30,751 nt of DNA, from the NCBI GenBank assembly GCA_046758865.1, contig JBHIBD010000024.1:1-30751 (forward strand), read 5' to 3'. Below are positions 14,617 through 23,561 of this stretch, piece by piece. The stretch's first letter is position 1; each line of letters opens with the position of its first letter. The translations under genes and the position numbers were made by a program. Under the pieces are notes generated by a model that searched no databases, was not told the DNA's origin, and saw nothing but the letters and a program-made list of their open reading frames with translations. Source of the DNA: JBHIBD01 sp046758865. GTDB lineage: Bacteria; Planctomycetota; Brocadiia; Brocadiales; Bathyanammoxibiaceae.

Positions 14617-14619
14617 ACA

Positions 14620-15810
14620 TCAGCCCGCCAAGAAGTAGTTCATAAGCTCATGGCCCTTGCTGAAGCTGAATCCCGTGCTCAGGGCATTGGACTCAGTGAA
14701 GGTAAGCCCGGAAGTTGGCCCTATTCCAGTACCACAGACTGCGAATGGCACCGGCTCATCAGAATGGGTCTTCTTCTGGATAACGGTGTAGTGGTCGGGC
14801 AGGAACAGTACCCGATACTCACCATATGTCTTTAACGCCTCAAGAACAGGGCCGAGGACGTGCGCATCTATATTTTCTATGGCACGAATCTTTTCGCGCA
14901 CGTCACCCTGGTGACTAGCCTCGTCAGGGGCCTCAACGTGAACCAGCACTATTTCGTGGTCCTTCAGGGCCTCAACGGCGTACCGACCCTTCGCCGCATA
15001 ATCCGTATCCAGATAGCCAGTAGCACCAGGGACCTCAATAACATCCCAGCCGAGGTATCTGCCGAGACCCTTTATAAGGTCAACGGCAGTAATTACCGCA
15101 CCGGTTGCCACACCATACCTGGCCCTAAACGTTGGGATGAACGGTCTCTTCCCCTGCCCCCACAGCCAAACCATATTGGCTGGAGATTTTTTCAGACTCA
15201 ACCTGCGCCGGTTTATAACATGTTTGGATAGGATAGGGCGGGAATCCTCCATAATCCTCACCAGTAATTTGCTTCCCTTGCCCTTCGGGAGGTTTTTCTT
15301 GATAGACATGCCCATAACGTCATGGGGTGGGATGCACCGCGCACTCATATCCCGTTGCCCCTGATAGAGCATTATATTTCTATAGCTCTTGCCGCTATGG
15401 AAGCTTGTTGCATCATCGGAGAGCTTCTCCTGCAGTAAGGTTATTAGCGGCCCAGCCTCCTCACTGGAGATGTGTCCTGCACTAAAGTCTTCAAGTACGT
15501 CATCTTTGACAGTGACCAGGTTACAGCGAAAGGCCCAGTCCTCGGGCCCGAGTTCCAGACCCAGATTGGCTGCCTCCAGTGGTGCCCTGCCTGTGTAGTA
15601 CTTCTTAGGGTCATAACCGAGGAGACAAAGGGTGGTAATATCACTTCCAGGTTCAAAGCCCTTGGGAACGGTCCTGGCAGTGCCCAGACGGCCAAAACCG
15701 GCCACATAGTCACCGTTTGGAGTAGCGGCCTCCTCAACAGGTGTCTTGCCTCCCAGGTCGTCCTGAGGGTAATCTGCCATACCGTCAGCTATAACTATTG
15801 CGTATCTCAA
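14620..15810 (-). CDS. apgM: 2,3-bisphosphoglycerate-independent phosphoglycerate mutase, archaeal type (ApgM)
   Basis: 396 residues from TTG 15810, where homology begins (MRYAIVIADGMADYP) and AAAGGGA lies 9 bases upstream. The frame is open to 15888, but that extension has no family similarity and contains a TTGACA-type promoter element. It interconverts 3- and 2-phosphoglycerate in the cytoplasm. It belongs to the alkaline-phosphatase superfamily: IADGMAD holds a metal ligand, GSDITTLCLLGYDP the phospho-accepting serine, GRAPLEAA follows, and HVEAPDEASHQGD with LPDHYTVIQKKTHSDEPVPF hold the remaining metal ligands. This short type is typical of archaea and scattered bacteria, and is distinct from the 510-residue GpmI. 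Confidence 0.92.
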   Translation of the reverse strand: MRYAIVIADGMADYPQDDLGGKTPVEEAATPNGDYVAGFGRLGTARTVPKGFEPGSDITTLCLLGYDPKKYYTGRAPLEAANLGLELGPEDWAFRCNLVTVKDDVLEDFSAGHISSEEAGPLITLLQEKLSDDATSFHSGKSYRNIMLYQGQRDMSARCIPPHDVMGMSIKKNLPKGKGSKLLVRIMEDSRPILSKHVINRRRLSLKKSPANMVWLWGQGKRPFIPTFRARYGVATGAVITAVDLIKGLGRYLGWDVIEVPGATGYLDTDYAAKGRYAVEALKDHEIVLVHVEAPDEASHQGDVREKIRAIENIDAHVLGPVLEALKTYGEYRVLFLPDHYTVIQKKTHSDEPVPFAVCGTGIGPTSGLTFTESNALSTGFSFSKGHELMNYFLAG

Positions 15811-16080
15811 GCCTTTATATCCCTTTCTCACGCTATTTTTAACCATGCCTATAATCTTGTCAATCACTAAAAATTCTTGACACCGCACACGCCTTATGAT
15901 AGAAGCCCCATGCTAAGGGAAAGTACGAAGGGACTTTATGGCATAATGTGATACTTATGGATACCCTGGCGGTGTTGCAATACCTTATACCATGGACCAT
16001 CCAGGCCTTGAAATGCTCTCCCATACAACACCTTCTCCCCCCGAAAAATACACCTCAGACACCTCCTTGGGCCCACAAAA

Positions 16081-17442
16081 TTGAGTGTAGTAACTGAATT
16101 TATTAAGACGCTCAGTAAGAGACCCGGAGTCTCTATAAGCGGCAGTTTTCTCATAATAATATTCATTGGCGCAGGGTTTCTCAGCCTGCCGCAGGCCACA
16201 GCTACTGGGGAGAGGACGCCATTTATAGACGCCGTCTTTACTGCCACTTCTGCCACCTGTGTTACGGGTCTACTTGTAAGGGATACCGGGCAGTATTTCT
16301 CTACCTTTGGCCAGGTGGTCATACTGCTGCTCATACAGGTCGGCGGGCTGGGCATAATGACACTGGCGGCCTTTTTCGGGGCAGTGTTTGCTGGAAGACT
16401 TAGTGTATCTCAACAAGCCGCAGTAAAGGAAGTGCTAGACGTAACATCCGTGGAGGAAGTCTTGCGCCTCCTGCGCTTTATTGTCATTGTCACATTGTCC
16501 CTAGAGGCCCTCGGTTTCTGTGTTCTACTGCCCGTCTGGGTGGGACATACCGACAGCCTGGGGACTGCGCTCTTTTACTCCCTCTTTCACTCTATTTCAG
16601 CCTACTGCAATGCGGGATTCTGCCTCTTCAGCGACAGTCTTGTAGGCTACCGTGACAACGTCCTTTTAAACTTCACAATAACCCCTCTGATAATCCTCGG
16701 TGGATTGGGTTTCTACGTGCTGGCCAATCTATACCACTCCTTCCTCTCACTCTTCAGAAAAGAGAAGTACGAAGTGGGTATTACCCTGCACACCCAGCTA
16801 GTGCTCATTACTACGGTAATCCTAATAGTGCTGGGAGCTGTATGTTTCTACCTGTTTGAAAGGAACCACTCCCTGGCTACCTTGGGACCACTCCACCAAC
16901 TTCAGACCAGCTACTTCCAGTCGGTCACTGCTAGGACCTGCGGTTTCAACACTGTAGACATTAGCGGTCTTTCCTCTCCGACCATGCTTCTGCTTATATT
17001 TCTTATGTTTATTGGAGGTTCCCCTGGCGGTACCGCTGGCGGTATAAAGACCACTGTCCTCGTCTTATTGGTGACCGCCACCTACAGCTTTCTAAGGGGA
17101 AGAGATGGGATAGCATTCTTTGGCCGCACTATACCCAGATTTATTATTCGAAGAGCGTTTGCCATTCTTATTTGCTCTTTTACAGCGATATTGATATCTT
17201 CTATAATATTGATGGCCTTTGAAAAGGCGGCCTTTGAGCAAATCCTTTTTGAGGCCTTTTCTGCATTTGGCACAGTGGGGTTGAGTACGGGCATAACTCC
17301 CCAGCTCAGCCCTTTGGGAAAGATCGTTATTACCATACTCATGTTTGTAGGTAGGTTAGGGCCCCTAACACTGGCCGTAATTCTGATAAAAGAAAGGGCC
17401 CCGAAAATCAGCTACCCAGAGGAAAGAATAGCAGTCGGATAA
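16081..17442 (+). CDS. trkH: Potassium uptake channel subunit TrkH/KtrB family
   Basis: 453 residues, starting at TTG 16081. There is no clear binding site and no better start upstream, so the exact N-terminus is uncertain. The protein forms the membrane pore for K+ uptake. All four selectivity-filter loops are visible: TATSATCVTGL, HSISAYCNAGF, VTARTCGFNTVD and SAFGTVGLSTG, each with its glycine. GGSPGGTAGGIKTT is the intramembrane gate region conserved in the family. The length fits KtrB-like members. The regulatory subunit follows after 11 bases. 270 bases upstream, shared with apgM, show no strong promoter for it. Confidence 0.93.
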   Translation: MSVVTEFIKTLSKRPGVSISGSFLIIIFIGAGFLSLPQATATGERTPFIDAVFTATSATCVTGLLVRDTGQYFSTFGQVVILLLIQVGGLGIMTLAAFFGAVFAGRLSVSQQAAVKEVLDVTSVEEVLRLLRFIVIVTLSLEALGFCVLLPVWVGHTDSLGTALFYSLFHSISAYCNAGFCLFSDSLVGYRDNVLLNFTITPLIILGGLGFYVLANLYHSFLSLFRKEKYEVGITLHTQLVLITTVILIVLGAVCFYLFERNHSLATLGPLHQLQTSYFQSVTARTCGFNTVDISGLSSPTMLLLIFLMFIGGSPGGTAGGIKTTVLVLLVTATYSFLRGRDGIAFFGRTIPRFIIRRAFAILICSFTAILISSIILMAFEKAAFEQILFEAFSAFGTVGLSTGITPQLSPLGKIVITILMFVGRLGPLTLAVILIKERAPKISYPEERIAVG

Positions 17443-17453
17443 GGAGCCTGGGT

Positions 17454-18146
17454 GTGAAACAGTATGCCGTAGTAGGCCTGGGACGGTTTGGCTCAACAGT
17501 AGCCAGAACCCTGACAGATAAGGGGGCAGAGGTCGTTGGGGTTGACCGCAACAAAAAGCGCGTTGAGGCCATAAAAGACGATATCTCCTCGGCAATCCAG
17601 ATAGATACCATGGATGAGGAATCCCTGCGAGAATGTGGTTTAGAGAAGGTGGATGCAGCAATAGTCTGTATGGGATTAGACGTCGAGGAAAGTATCCTGG
17701 CCACTACCATCCTCAAGAAAATAGGCATAAAGACGGTCATTGCGCGCGCCAGCACCAACCTGCACGCCGATATACTAAAGATGGTTGGCGCAACAGAAAT
17801 AGTCTTTCCAGAAAGGGATATTGGCGAAAAGGTGGCTATAAAGCTGGCTTCCCCTGGACTAGAAGAGCTTGTTGAGGTTGGTGAGGACCTTAGCCTTGCG
17901 GAGATCGAGGTAAAAGCAAACACGTTGGCCGGCAAGAGCCTGAAGAACCTGGGACTTTTTGCAAAGTTTAAGATACACCCCATCATAATAAAGAAAAAGG
18001 TCCAACACGAAGAGGCTGGGGGAGTAGTAGAAGAGGAAATCCGGGAACTGCCAGACCCTAACTATGTGGTCAGTTATGGAGACACACTGCTCGTACTGGG
18101 CGAGACAAAGGGCGTAGAGGCCTTTGTGGAAAAATATGTAAAATGA
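17454..18146 (+). CDS. trkA: K+ transport regulatory subunit TrkA/KtrA (RCK domain)
   Basis: 230 residues from GTG 17454; AAGGAG overlaps the trkH stop (17440-17445). The N-terminal Rossmann fold starts KQYAVVGLGRFGSTVARTL (GxGxxG), with the acidic residue that contacts NAD/ATP in VGVDRNKKRV. A second TrkA-C domain occupies about 140-228. It forms a cytoplasmic ring that gates the TrkH pore in response to nucleotides. A single RCK unit (about 220 residues) is the KtrA-type architecture, unlike the double-length E. coli TrkA. It is clearly an operon with trkH. Confidence 0.93.
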   Translation: MKQYAVVGLGRFGSTVARTLTDKGAEVVGVDRNKKRVEAIKDDISSAIQIDTMDEESLRECGLEKVDAAIVCMGLDVEESILATTILKKIGIKTVIARASTNLHADILKMVGATEIVFPERDIGEKVAIKLASPGLEELVEVGEDLSLAEIEVKANTLAGKSLKNLGLFAKFKIHPIIIKKKVQHEEAGGVVEEEIRELPDPNYVVSYGDTLLVLGETKGVEAFVEKYVK

Positions 18147-18171
18147 TAAATCATCTTACCCTTGGGCATAT

Positions 18172-18939
18172 ATGCGGAGTATTGCCATAACCAACCAGAA
18201 GGGTGGCGTGGCCAAGACCACAACTGCCGTAAACCTCGGGGCCTACCTGGCAGAACGAGGCAAGAGGGTTCTGCTAATAGACCTTGACCCCCAGGCAAAT
18301 CTCACATCGTGGCTGGGATTTGGCACAGAGAGCGGTAAGGGAAAGTCCATTTATGACGTACTCGTGGGAGAAGCACACATAGACGAAATCTTGAGGGATT
18401 CCAAGATAAACAAGCTCTGGGTTGCCCCTTCAGTGGTTGAACTGGCAGGCGCAGAAAAGCTCCTGGCAAACGAAGTCGGGAGAGACACCATACTGAAGAA
18501 AAAACTGAAGGATATGGTAGACGAGTACGATTACCTCCTCTTCGACTGCCCACCGTCACTAGGCGTTATCACCATAAACGCCCTTACCGCTGCAAGAGAG
18601 GTATTTATACCAGTAGAGACAAAGATACTGGCGCTGAACGGCCTTGTAACGTTAACACACACCATCCAGTTGGTAAAAGAAAGGCTCAACCCCTCGTTGG
18701 AGATTACTGGAATTATAGCGTGCATGTACGAAAGCAGAACAAACCTGAGCCGTGAGGTGGTAGAGAAGCTTAGGGCACGGTTCGGGAAGAAGGTATTCAA
18801 AACCATCATAAGAGAAAATGTAAGACTGGCAGAATGTCCCATATCGGGACTCCCCATACACCTCTATGCACCAGGAAGTGCCGGGGCACATGACTACGAG
18901 AACCTGACAGATGAAGTAATCGCATCCGAGAAGGCATAA
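18172..18939 (+). CDS. parA: ParA/Soj-family ATPase
   Basis: 255 residues from ATG 18172, 25 bases after trkA; the binding site is weak. The deviant Walker A KGGVAKTTTAVNLG (residues about 10-23), the Walker A' region DLDPQANLT and Walker B YDYLLFDCPPSLG are all present. The length and C-terminal half match chromosomal Soj/ParA proteins, which form ATP-dependent patterns on DNA for chromosome segregation or protein positioning. No ParB gene is next to it, which leaves its cargo open. It shares a transcription unit with trkHA upstream and ltaE 4 bases downstream. Confidence 0.9.
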   Translation: MRSIAITNQKGGVAKTTTAVNLGAYLAERGKRVLLIDLDPQANLTSWLGFGTESGKGKSIYDVLVGEAHIDEILRDSKINKLWVAPSVVELAGAEKLLANEVGRDTILKKKLKDMVDEYDYLLFDCPPSLGVITINALTAAREVFIPVETKILALNGLVTLTHTIQLVKERLNPSLEITGIIACMYESRTNLSREVVEKLRARFGKKVFKTIIRENVRLAECPISGLPIHLYAPGSAGAHDYENLTDEVIASEKA

Positions 18940-18943
18940 CAGC

Positions 18944-20020
18944 ATGAGGATAGTTGACCTGCGGAGCGACACCGTTACAAAACCTACCCCGAGAATGAGG
19001 GAGGCCATGGTAAAGGCGGTGGTGGGAGATGACGGGTTTGGGGAAGACCCCACAGTGCGGAGACTGGAGGAGATGGCCGCTGAAATGCTGGGTAAAGAGG
19101 CCGGGCTCTTCCTACCCAGCGGTACCATGGCCAATCTTGTGGCAGTACTCGTTCACACGCGCCCTGGTGACTCCATTATATGCGACGAAAATGCCCACCT
19201 GTATAAACTAACCCTGGGCAGCGCAACCGCCTTCGCCGGGGTAACAATACTTCCACAACACACAGACGCCATGGGCCGCCTTGACCCCGCCGAGGTAGAG
19301 TCCGCCATAAACCTAGGCCCACACTCCCCAAGGACTACTCTAATAGTAATCGAGAACACCAACAACCTGGCAGGCGGGACAGTCCTCACCCCCGAAGAGA
19401 CAAAACAGGTTGCCGACGTAGCCAGGCAATACGGCATACCCATATATCTTGACGGCGCAAGGGTCTTTAATGCTGCCGTGGCGCAGGGCATTGATGTAAC
19501 AGACCTTACAAGGGACTGCGATACGGCCATGTTCTGCCTCTCTAAGGGCCTGTGCTGCCCGGTAGGCTCAGTACTTGTCGGACCGAAGAGTTTTATAGAA
19601 AAGGCCAGAAGGTCGCGGAAGATGCTGGGTGGCGGCATGAGACAGGCAGGCGTTTTAGCCGCATGCGGCATCGTTGCCCTCGAAGAAGAGAAAATGATAA
19701 TGCGGTTAGAAGATGATCACAAAAAGGCCCGCCGTCTCGCTGAGGGTATAGCGAGTATAAACCCTGAAGCGATAAATCTCAATACGGTACAGACCAATAT
19801 TATCTGCTTTGATTTCAACATGGGAGGGCTAGACTGCAGGAATTTTGTTCGGGCGCTGGCACAGCGAGGAATCCTTGCCATACATCTGTATGGAAATCGA
19901 GGCAGGATGGTAACTCACCACGACGTCAGCGAAGATGACATCGACTACGCCCTTGAGGTGATAGAATCAGTGGTCACAGAGGCCGTGGAAAAGGGCCCTA
20001 CTTCACGTATTTCCCAATAA
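18944..20020 (+). CDS. ltaE: Low-specificity L-threonine aldolase
   Basis: 358 residues from ATG 18944. A PLP enzyme of fold type I that cleaves L-threonine and allo-threonine to glycine and acetaldehyde. MRIVDLRSDTVTKPTPRMREAM is the family's N-terminal signature. FLPSGTMANLVA, IENTNNLAGGTVL, YLDGARVFNAAVA (the aspartate that holds the pyridine ring) and CLSKGLCCPVGSVL (the PLP lysine) follow. The length is usual. It starts 4 bases after parA, and its last 23 bases overlap the 3' end of the convergent MTA phosphorylase gene. Confidence 0.94.
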   Translation: MRIVDLRSDTVTKPTPRMREAMVKAVVGDDGFGEDPTVRRLEEMAAEMLGKEAGLFLPSGTMANLVAVLVHTRPGDSIICDENAHLYKLTLGSATAFAGVTILPQHTDAMGRLDPAEVESAINLGPHSPRTTLIVIENTNNLAGGTVLTPEETKQVADVARQYGIPIYLDGARVFNAAVAQGIDVTDLTRDCDTAMFCLSKGLCCPVGSVLVGPKSFIEKARRSRKMLGGGMRQAGVLAACGIVALEEEKMIMRLEDDHKKARRLAEGIASINPEAINLNTVQTNIICFDFNMGGLDCRNFVRALAQRGILAIHLYGNRGRMVTHHDVSEDDIDYALEVIESVVTEAVEKGPTSRISQ

Positions 20021-20855
20021 TCAGTTCAAGCTCTTTCTTCCTGCTCTCCGGTATGGCATCGGGTCTCGTAACTATGGCATTACGTAATGCCGTAGCGCAG
20101 GGGCACTGCCTCACCCTGGGCAGCTCCGGGATGGCCACCCTGATGACCTTCTTCGCCGTCTCTACGTTCTTTTTGAGATTCTCGGTTATCATCTCCACGG
20201 TGACATCTTCCTCGCCAACATGCCAGCAGTCGTAATCCGTGGATAGCGCAAGGGTGGCGTAACAAATCTCTGCCTCTCTAGCCAGTTTTGCCTCCTGGAG
20301 ATTGGTCATGCCTATGACGGCCACACCCAACTGTCTATAGACCAGTGACTCTGCACGGGTAGAAAACTGTGGGCCCTCTATGCAGACATAAACACCGCCC
20401 CTGTGCACCCTGACACCAATCTGCTTGGTGGCCCTGTGCAGGGCATCACCCATAGCCCCGCACAGAGGGTCTGCAAAACCTACGTGGGCCACTATGCCGT
20501 CTCCAAAAAACGTGCTCTCCCTCGCCTTGGTGCGGTCAAAGAACTGGTCGGGTATCACTATATCCAGCGGCCTTATCTCCTCCCTCATGCTACCAACTGC
20601 GCTCACTGCGATTATCTGCCCCACGCCCAGCTTCTTCATCCCATATATATTTGCCCTGAAGGGGAGCTCTGAGGGCGGTATAGTATGCCCGCTTCCGTGC
20701 CTGGGCAGAAAGGCCACCTCCCGCTCCACCAATCTCCCCAGCGTGAAGGCGTCAGAGGGCCTGCCGAACGGGGTATCTACCTCCACCCTCTTAACGCCCT
20801 TTATCCCCTCTATATCGTAAAGACCACTTCCACCAATTATGCCTATACGGAACAT
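19998..20855 (-). CDS. mtnP: S-methyl-5'-thioadenosine phosphorylase
   Basis: 285 residues from ATG 20855 (MFRIGIIGGSGLYDIEG), with AGGTAGG 7 bases upstream. The frame extends to 20921 only because it reads through a palindromic repeat. It phosphorolyses MTA to adenine and 5-methylthioribose-1-phosphate in methionine salvage. FLPRHGSGHTIPPSELPFRANIYGM, VSAVGSMREEIRP, CIEGPQFSTRAES (phosphate and ribose contacts), GMTNLQEAKLAREAEICYA and LSTDYDCWH mark family 2 nucleoside phosphorylases. The aspartate in STDYDCW is typical of adenine-type substrates. Confidence 0.94.
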   Translation of the reverse strand: MFRIGIIGGSGLYDIEGIKGVKRVEVDTPFGRPSDAFTLGRLVEREVAFLPRHGSGHTIPPSELPFRANIYGMKKLGVGQIIAVSAVGSMREEIRPLDIVIPDQFFDRTKARESTFFGDGIVAHVGFADPLCGAMGDALHRATKQIGVRVHRGGVYVCIEGPQFSTRAESLVYRQLGVAVIGMTNLQEAKLAREAEICYATLALSTDYDCWHVGEEDVTVEMITENLKKNVETAKKVIRVAIPELPRVRQCPCATALRNAIVTRPDAIPESRKKELELIIGKYVK

Positions 20856-20890
20856 ACAAGGCCTACCTTTCCCTTTAAAAGGAACACAGT

Positions 20891-20920
20891 TGTCATTCTG
20901 AGCGCTAGCGAAGAATGACA
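20891..20920. repeat. TGTCATTCTGAGCG-type palindrome upstream of the MTA phosphorylase gene
   Basis: TGTCATTCTGAGCG..CTAGCGAAGAATGACA forms a near-perfect 30-base palindrome. The same family occurs at 21217-21243 and 23397-23474. It sits about 35 bases upstream of the start codon, so it is probably in the leader. Confidence 0.8.
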
Positions 20921-21127
20921 CCCGGTATCAGAGCAACTTCTTCGAAGGTCTCAAAAGATGCGTGAAGTGTTATTTTACAGTTACCCGCCACACCGTCAAG
21001 GTCTTTAGTCGGCGTAAGTCTTCAATCAGCCGTGGTTAACCCCACAAGAGCCACCATTGAACCATAAATGAAGGTTTTTTTAACGCCACCACACACTTCA
21101 CTGAAAATCTACGGTCGGCCTTTCACG
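20921..21127. other. Gap between the divergent MTA phosphorylase and polX genes
   Basis: Apart from the flanking repeats and the polX promoter, nothing is recognised. A fragment AAGGTCTCAAAAGATGCGTG (about 20945-20964) may be a decayed member of the GAGACCTCT repeat family. Confidence 0.4.
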
Positions 21128-21157
21128 TTGACACCTGAATTTTCGTGCTGATATAAT
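21128..21157 (+). promoter_or_regulatory. Sigma70-type promoter upstream of polX
   Basis: TTGACA at 21128-21133, 18-base spacer, TATAAT at 21152-21157: consensus hexamers 130 bases before the polX ATG. Two repeat units (21217-21243 and 21248-21271) lie between it and the gene. Confidence 0.7.
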
Positions 21158-21247
21158 CAAGTCAGTACACTTAGAAATGCCAATTGAGAGCTTGCAAAAG
21201 CGGCTCAAATACCCTATGTCATTCTGAGCGGAGCGAAGAATCTAGGT

Positions 21248-21271
21248 AGGGGCACGTTGCAACGTGCCCCT
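21248..21271. repeat. Perfect 24-base palindrome in the polX leader
   Basis: Arms AGGGGCACGTTG and CAACGTGCCCCT. It directly abuts the polX ribosome-binding site (TAAGGAA), so a hairpin here could affect initiation. Same family as 9231-9258. Confidence 0.8.
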
Positions 21272-21287
21272 CCTAAGGAACCCCAAT

Positions 21288-23033
21288 ATGAAGAACGCAG
21301 AAATAGCCTCCATATTTGAAAAAATGGCCGACGTCCTGGAACTCAAGGGCGAGAACCGCTTTCGCATCAACTCCTACCGCAAGGTAGCCAGGGTGATAAG
21401 CGACCTGACCGAGGATATAGAGGAGCTGGCGCACCAGGGCAGGTTAAAGGACATCCCTGGCGTGGGGGAGGGCCATGCAGAGAAAATAGGGGAATATCTA
21501 AGCACAGGCCACATGCACAAGTACGACGAGGTCATGAAGGGCATCAGCGAGGAAACAGTGGCCCTTATGCAAGTCTCTGGCCTGGGCCCAAAGACGGTGG
21601 CCTTGCTCAACAAAGAATTGGGCATAGTGGGCATTTCCGACCTGGAAAAGGCAATACACGAAAACAGGCTAACCGGTCTCAAGGGCCTGGCAGATAAAAA
21701 AATAGAGAACATACTGAAGGGTATCGAGCTATATAAGACCAGCCGCGAGAGGATAGAACTTGGCGTCGCCCACCCCTTGGTAAATCAAATCATAAAGAGG
21801 CTCAGAAAGACCCGCGGCGTAAAGGCCATCCAGCCCGCAGGCTCACTCCGCAGGATGAAGGAGACTATAGGCGATATAGACATCCTAACCACTGGGGCCG
21901 CAGGCGTGAGAGGTGGGAACATTGTAAAATCCTTTGTAAACATGCCGGGCGTCACACAAGTCCTGGCCGCAGGCGATACCAAGGGCTCAGTCCGACTTGA
22001 GGAAGGGCTCCAGGTAGACCTCAGGGTGGTGGGCGCCGACTCCTTTGGCTCGGCCCTCCAGTATTTCACCGGCTCCAAGGCCCATAACATACACCTCCGG
22101 GAGATAGCAAAGAAGAAGGGGATGAAAATCAGCGAGTACGGTATATTTAAGGGCAACAAGAAATTGGGGGGACGGCTGGAGGAGGATATCTACAAAATCC
22201 TGGGCATGAAGTGGATACCACCAGAACTCCGCGAAGACCGGGGGGAGATAGAGGCAGCACAGGAAGACCGCCTCCCACGCCTGGTAGAACTAAAGGACAT
22301 AAAGGGAGACCTACACGTACACTCCAAATGGTCTGACGGCCACTCCGGCCTCGAGGAGATAGCCGACCGCGCCCAGGCCCACGGCTACAAATACTGCGTG
22401 GTATCGGACCACACAAAATCCACCCGCATCGCCCATGGACTCGATGAAAAACGGCTGCTAAAAGAATTAAAGGAGATTGATAAGGTAAATAAAAAACTCA
22501 AGGGGTTCAGACTACTCAAGGCCTCTGAGTGCGATATATTGTCAGACGGTACCATGGACATCCCCGATGAGATACTTGAGAAGCTCGACATCGTACTTGC
22601 TGCCATCCACGCCGGCTTCCGTCAACCCAGGGAGCAGATAACAGAAAGACTCCTTGCTGCCATCCACAACCCATACGTGAACATCATAGTCCACCCCACC
22701 GGACGGCTCATAAGCGCACGCGAGGGCTACGACCTGGACATGGACAGGGTTATGAAGGCGTGCGCCGAGACGGGCACGGCCTTGGAGATAAACGCCTACT
22801 TCGACCGACTGGATTTAAACGACATAAACGCCAGAAAGGCCAAGGAAACGGGCGTCAAGGTGGCCATCTCCACCGATACACACTATTTAGACCAGCTCTG
22901 GATGATGGAGCTCGGAGTCGGCGTTGCCCGCCGAGGGTGGCTGGAGGCCAAGGACGTTATAAACACCTACCCCCTTGAAAAACTCCTCAGATTCTGCCAG
23001 GCAAAGAGGAAGAAACTGGCAGCTAAGCGGTAA
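21288..23033 (+). CDS. polX: DNA polymerase X with PHP exonuclease domain
   Basis: 581 residues from ATG 21288 (MKNAEIASIFEKMADVLELKG), after TAAGGAA. An upstream in-frame start at 21264 lies inside the palindrome and is rejected. It is a repair polymerase for gap filling in base excision repair. Domains: an 8-kDa/HhH region with IPGVGEGHAEKIGEYL and VSGLGPKTVALLNKELG; a palm with GSLRRMKETIGDIDIL (two catalytic aspartates) and LQVDLRVV (third); and a C-terminal PHP domain from GDLHVHSKWSDGHSG to VAISTDTH, with metal ligands for 3'-5' exonuclease activity. The length matches Bacillus-type PolX (about 570). Confidence 0.95.
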   Translation: MKNAEIASIFEKMADVLELKGENRFRINSYRKVARVISDLTEDIEELAHQGRLKDIPGVGEGHAEKIGEYLSTGHMHKYDEVMKGISEETVALMQVSGLGPKTVALLNKELGIVGISDLEKAIHENRLTGLKGLADKKIENILKGIELYKTSRERIELGVAHPLVNQIIKRLRKTRGVKAIQPAGSLRRMKETIGDIDILTTGAAGVRGGNIVKSFVNMPGVTQVLAAGDTKGSVRLEEGLQVDLRVVGADSFGSALQYFTGSKAHNIHLREIAKKKGMKISEYGIFKGNKKLGGRLEEDIYKILGMKWIPPELREDRGEIEAAQEDRLPRLVELKDIKGDLHVHSKWSDGHSGLEEIADRAQAHGYKYCVVSDHTKSTRIAHGLDEKRLLKELKEIDKVNKKLKGFRLLKASECDILSDGTMDIPDEILEKLDIVLAAIHAGFRQPREQITERLLAAIHNPYVNIIVHPTGRLISAREGYDLDMDRVMKACAETGTALEINAYFDRLDLNDINARKAKETGVKVAISTDTHYLDQLWMMELGVGVARRGWLEAKDVINTYPLEKLLRFCQAKRKKLAAKR

Positions 23034-23561
23034 TTGTGGAGCTGGTATTTGCCCGCAGTGTTTGGTGAAATGTAGCGTCGGAGCTTGCTCCGACGTTTGA
23101 GCTTTATGTGTCATTGCGAGCGAAGCGAAGCAATCTCTTGAACATGCAGGAGATTGCTTCGGGGCTACGCCCCTCGCAATGACAAAAGCAGTCTAGCGTG
23201 CGCCTTGACACACCCTACTATTTTGTAGCTGCTCGATTTTCGCCGTAGGTGAATCTGCCTCAGGCACGGTATCAAGCTTATATGGCCCCATAAATGGGGC
23301 AATTACACGTAGTATCATATGGGCACCGCAGGGTCATGCCTGAGGCAGATGCGCCTCTGGCAAACTTAAGTCCTGCGGTAACCTGCTAAGGTAGTTTGTC
23401 ATTCTGAGCGCCAGCGAAGAATCTCACTACTAAAATACTAGATTCTTCGGTCGTTTCACTCCCTCAGAATGACACTTGTGCAGGTTTTCCAGTAGTAAGA
23501 GCACGGTGTGTCGTACCCAAGGAAGATATGCCTACAGCGCGACCGTGCCCCTACGCATCTG
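23034..23561. repeat. Repeat-filled gap between polX and rmuC (convergent)
   Basis: No gene. Units: GTAGCGTCGGAGCTTGCTCC..ACG (23071-23095); CATTGCGAG two-armed unit (23110-23183); a GTGCGCCTTGACACACCC unit (about 23190-23219); two GGCAGA/CCTCTGGC-type units (about 23241-23272 and 23335-23370), with a CCCCATAAATGGGG hairpin between; and a two-armed CATTCTGAGCG unit (23397-23474). Confidence 0.8.

Noticed and set aside
14578..14835. 85-residue frame opposite the end of apgM
   Set aside because: Shadow of the apgM coding sequence on the other strand, with no family features.
15858..15895. Pair of divergent TTGACA motifs upstream of apgM
   Set aside because: Neither has a good -10 box at proper spacing (best is TAAAAA at 16 bases on the minus strand), so no promoter is called.
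20856..20921. 22-residue extension of MTA phosphorylase (MSFFASAQNDNC...)
   Set aside because: It is the translation of a CATTCTGAGCG palindrome; a strong binding site precedes the ATG at 20855.
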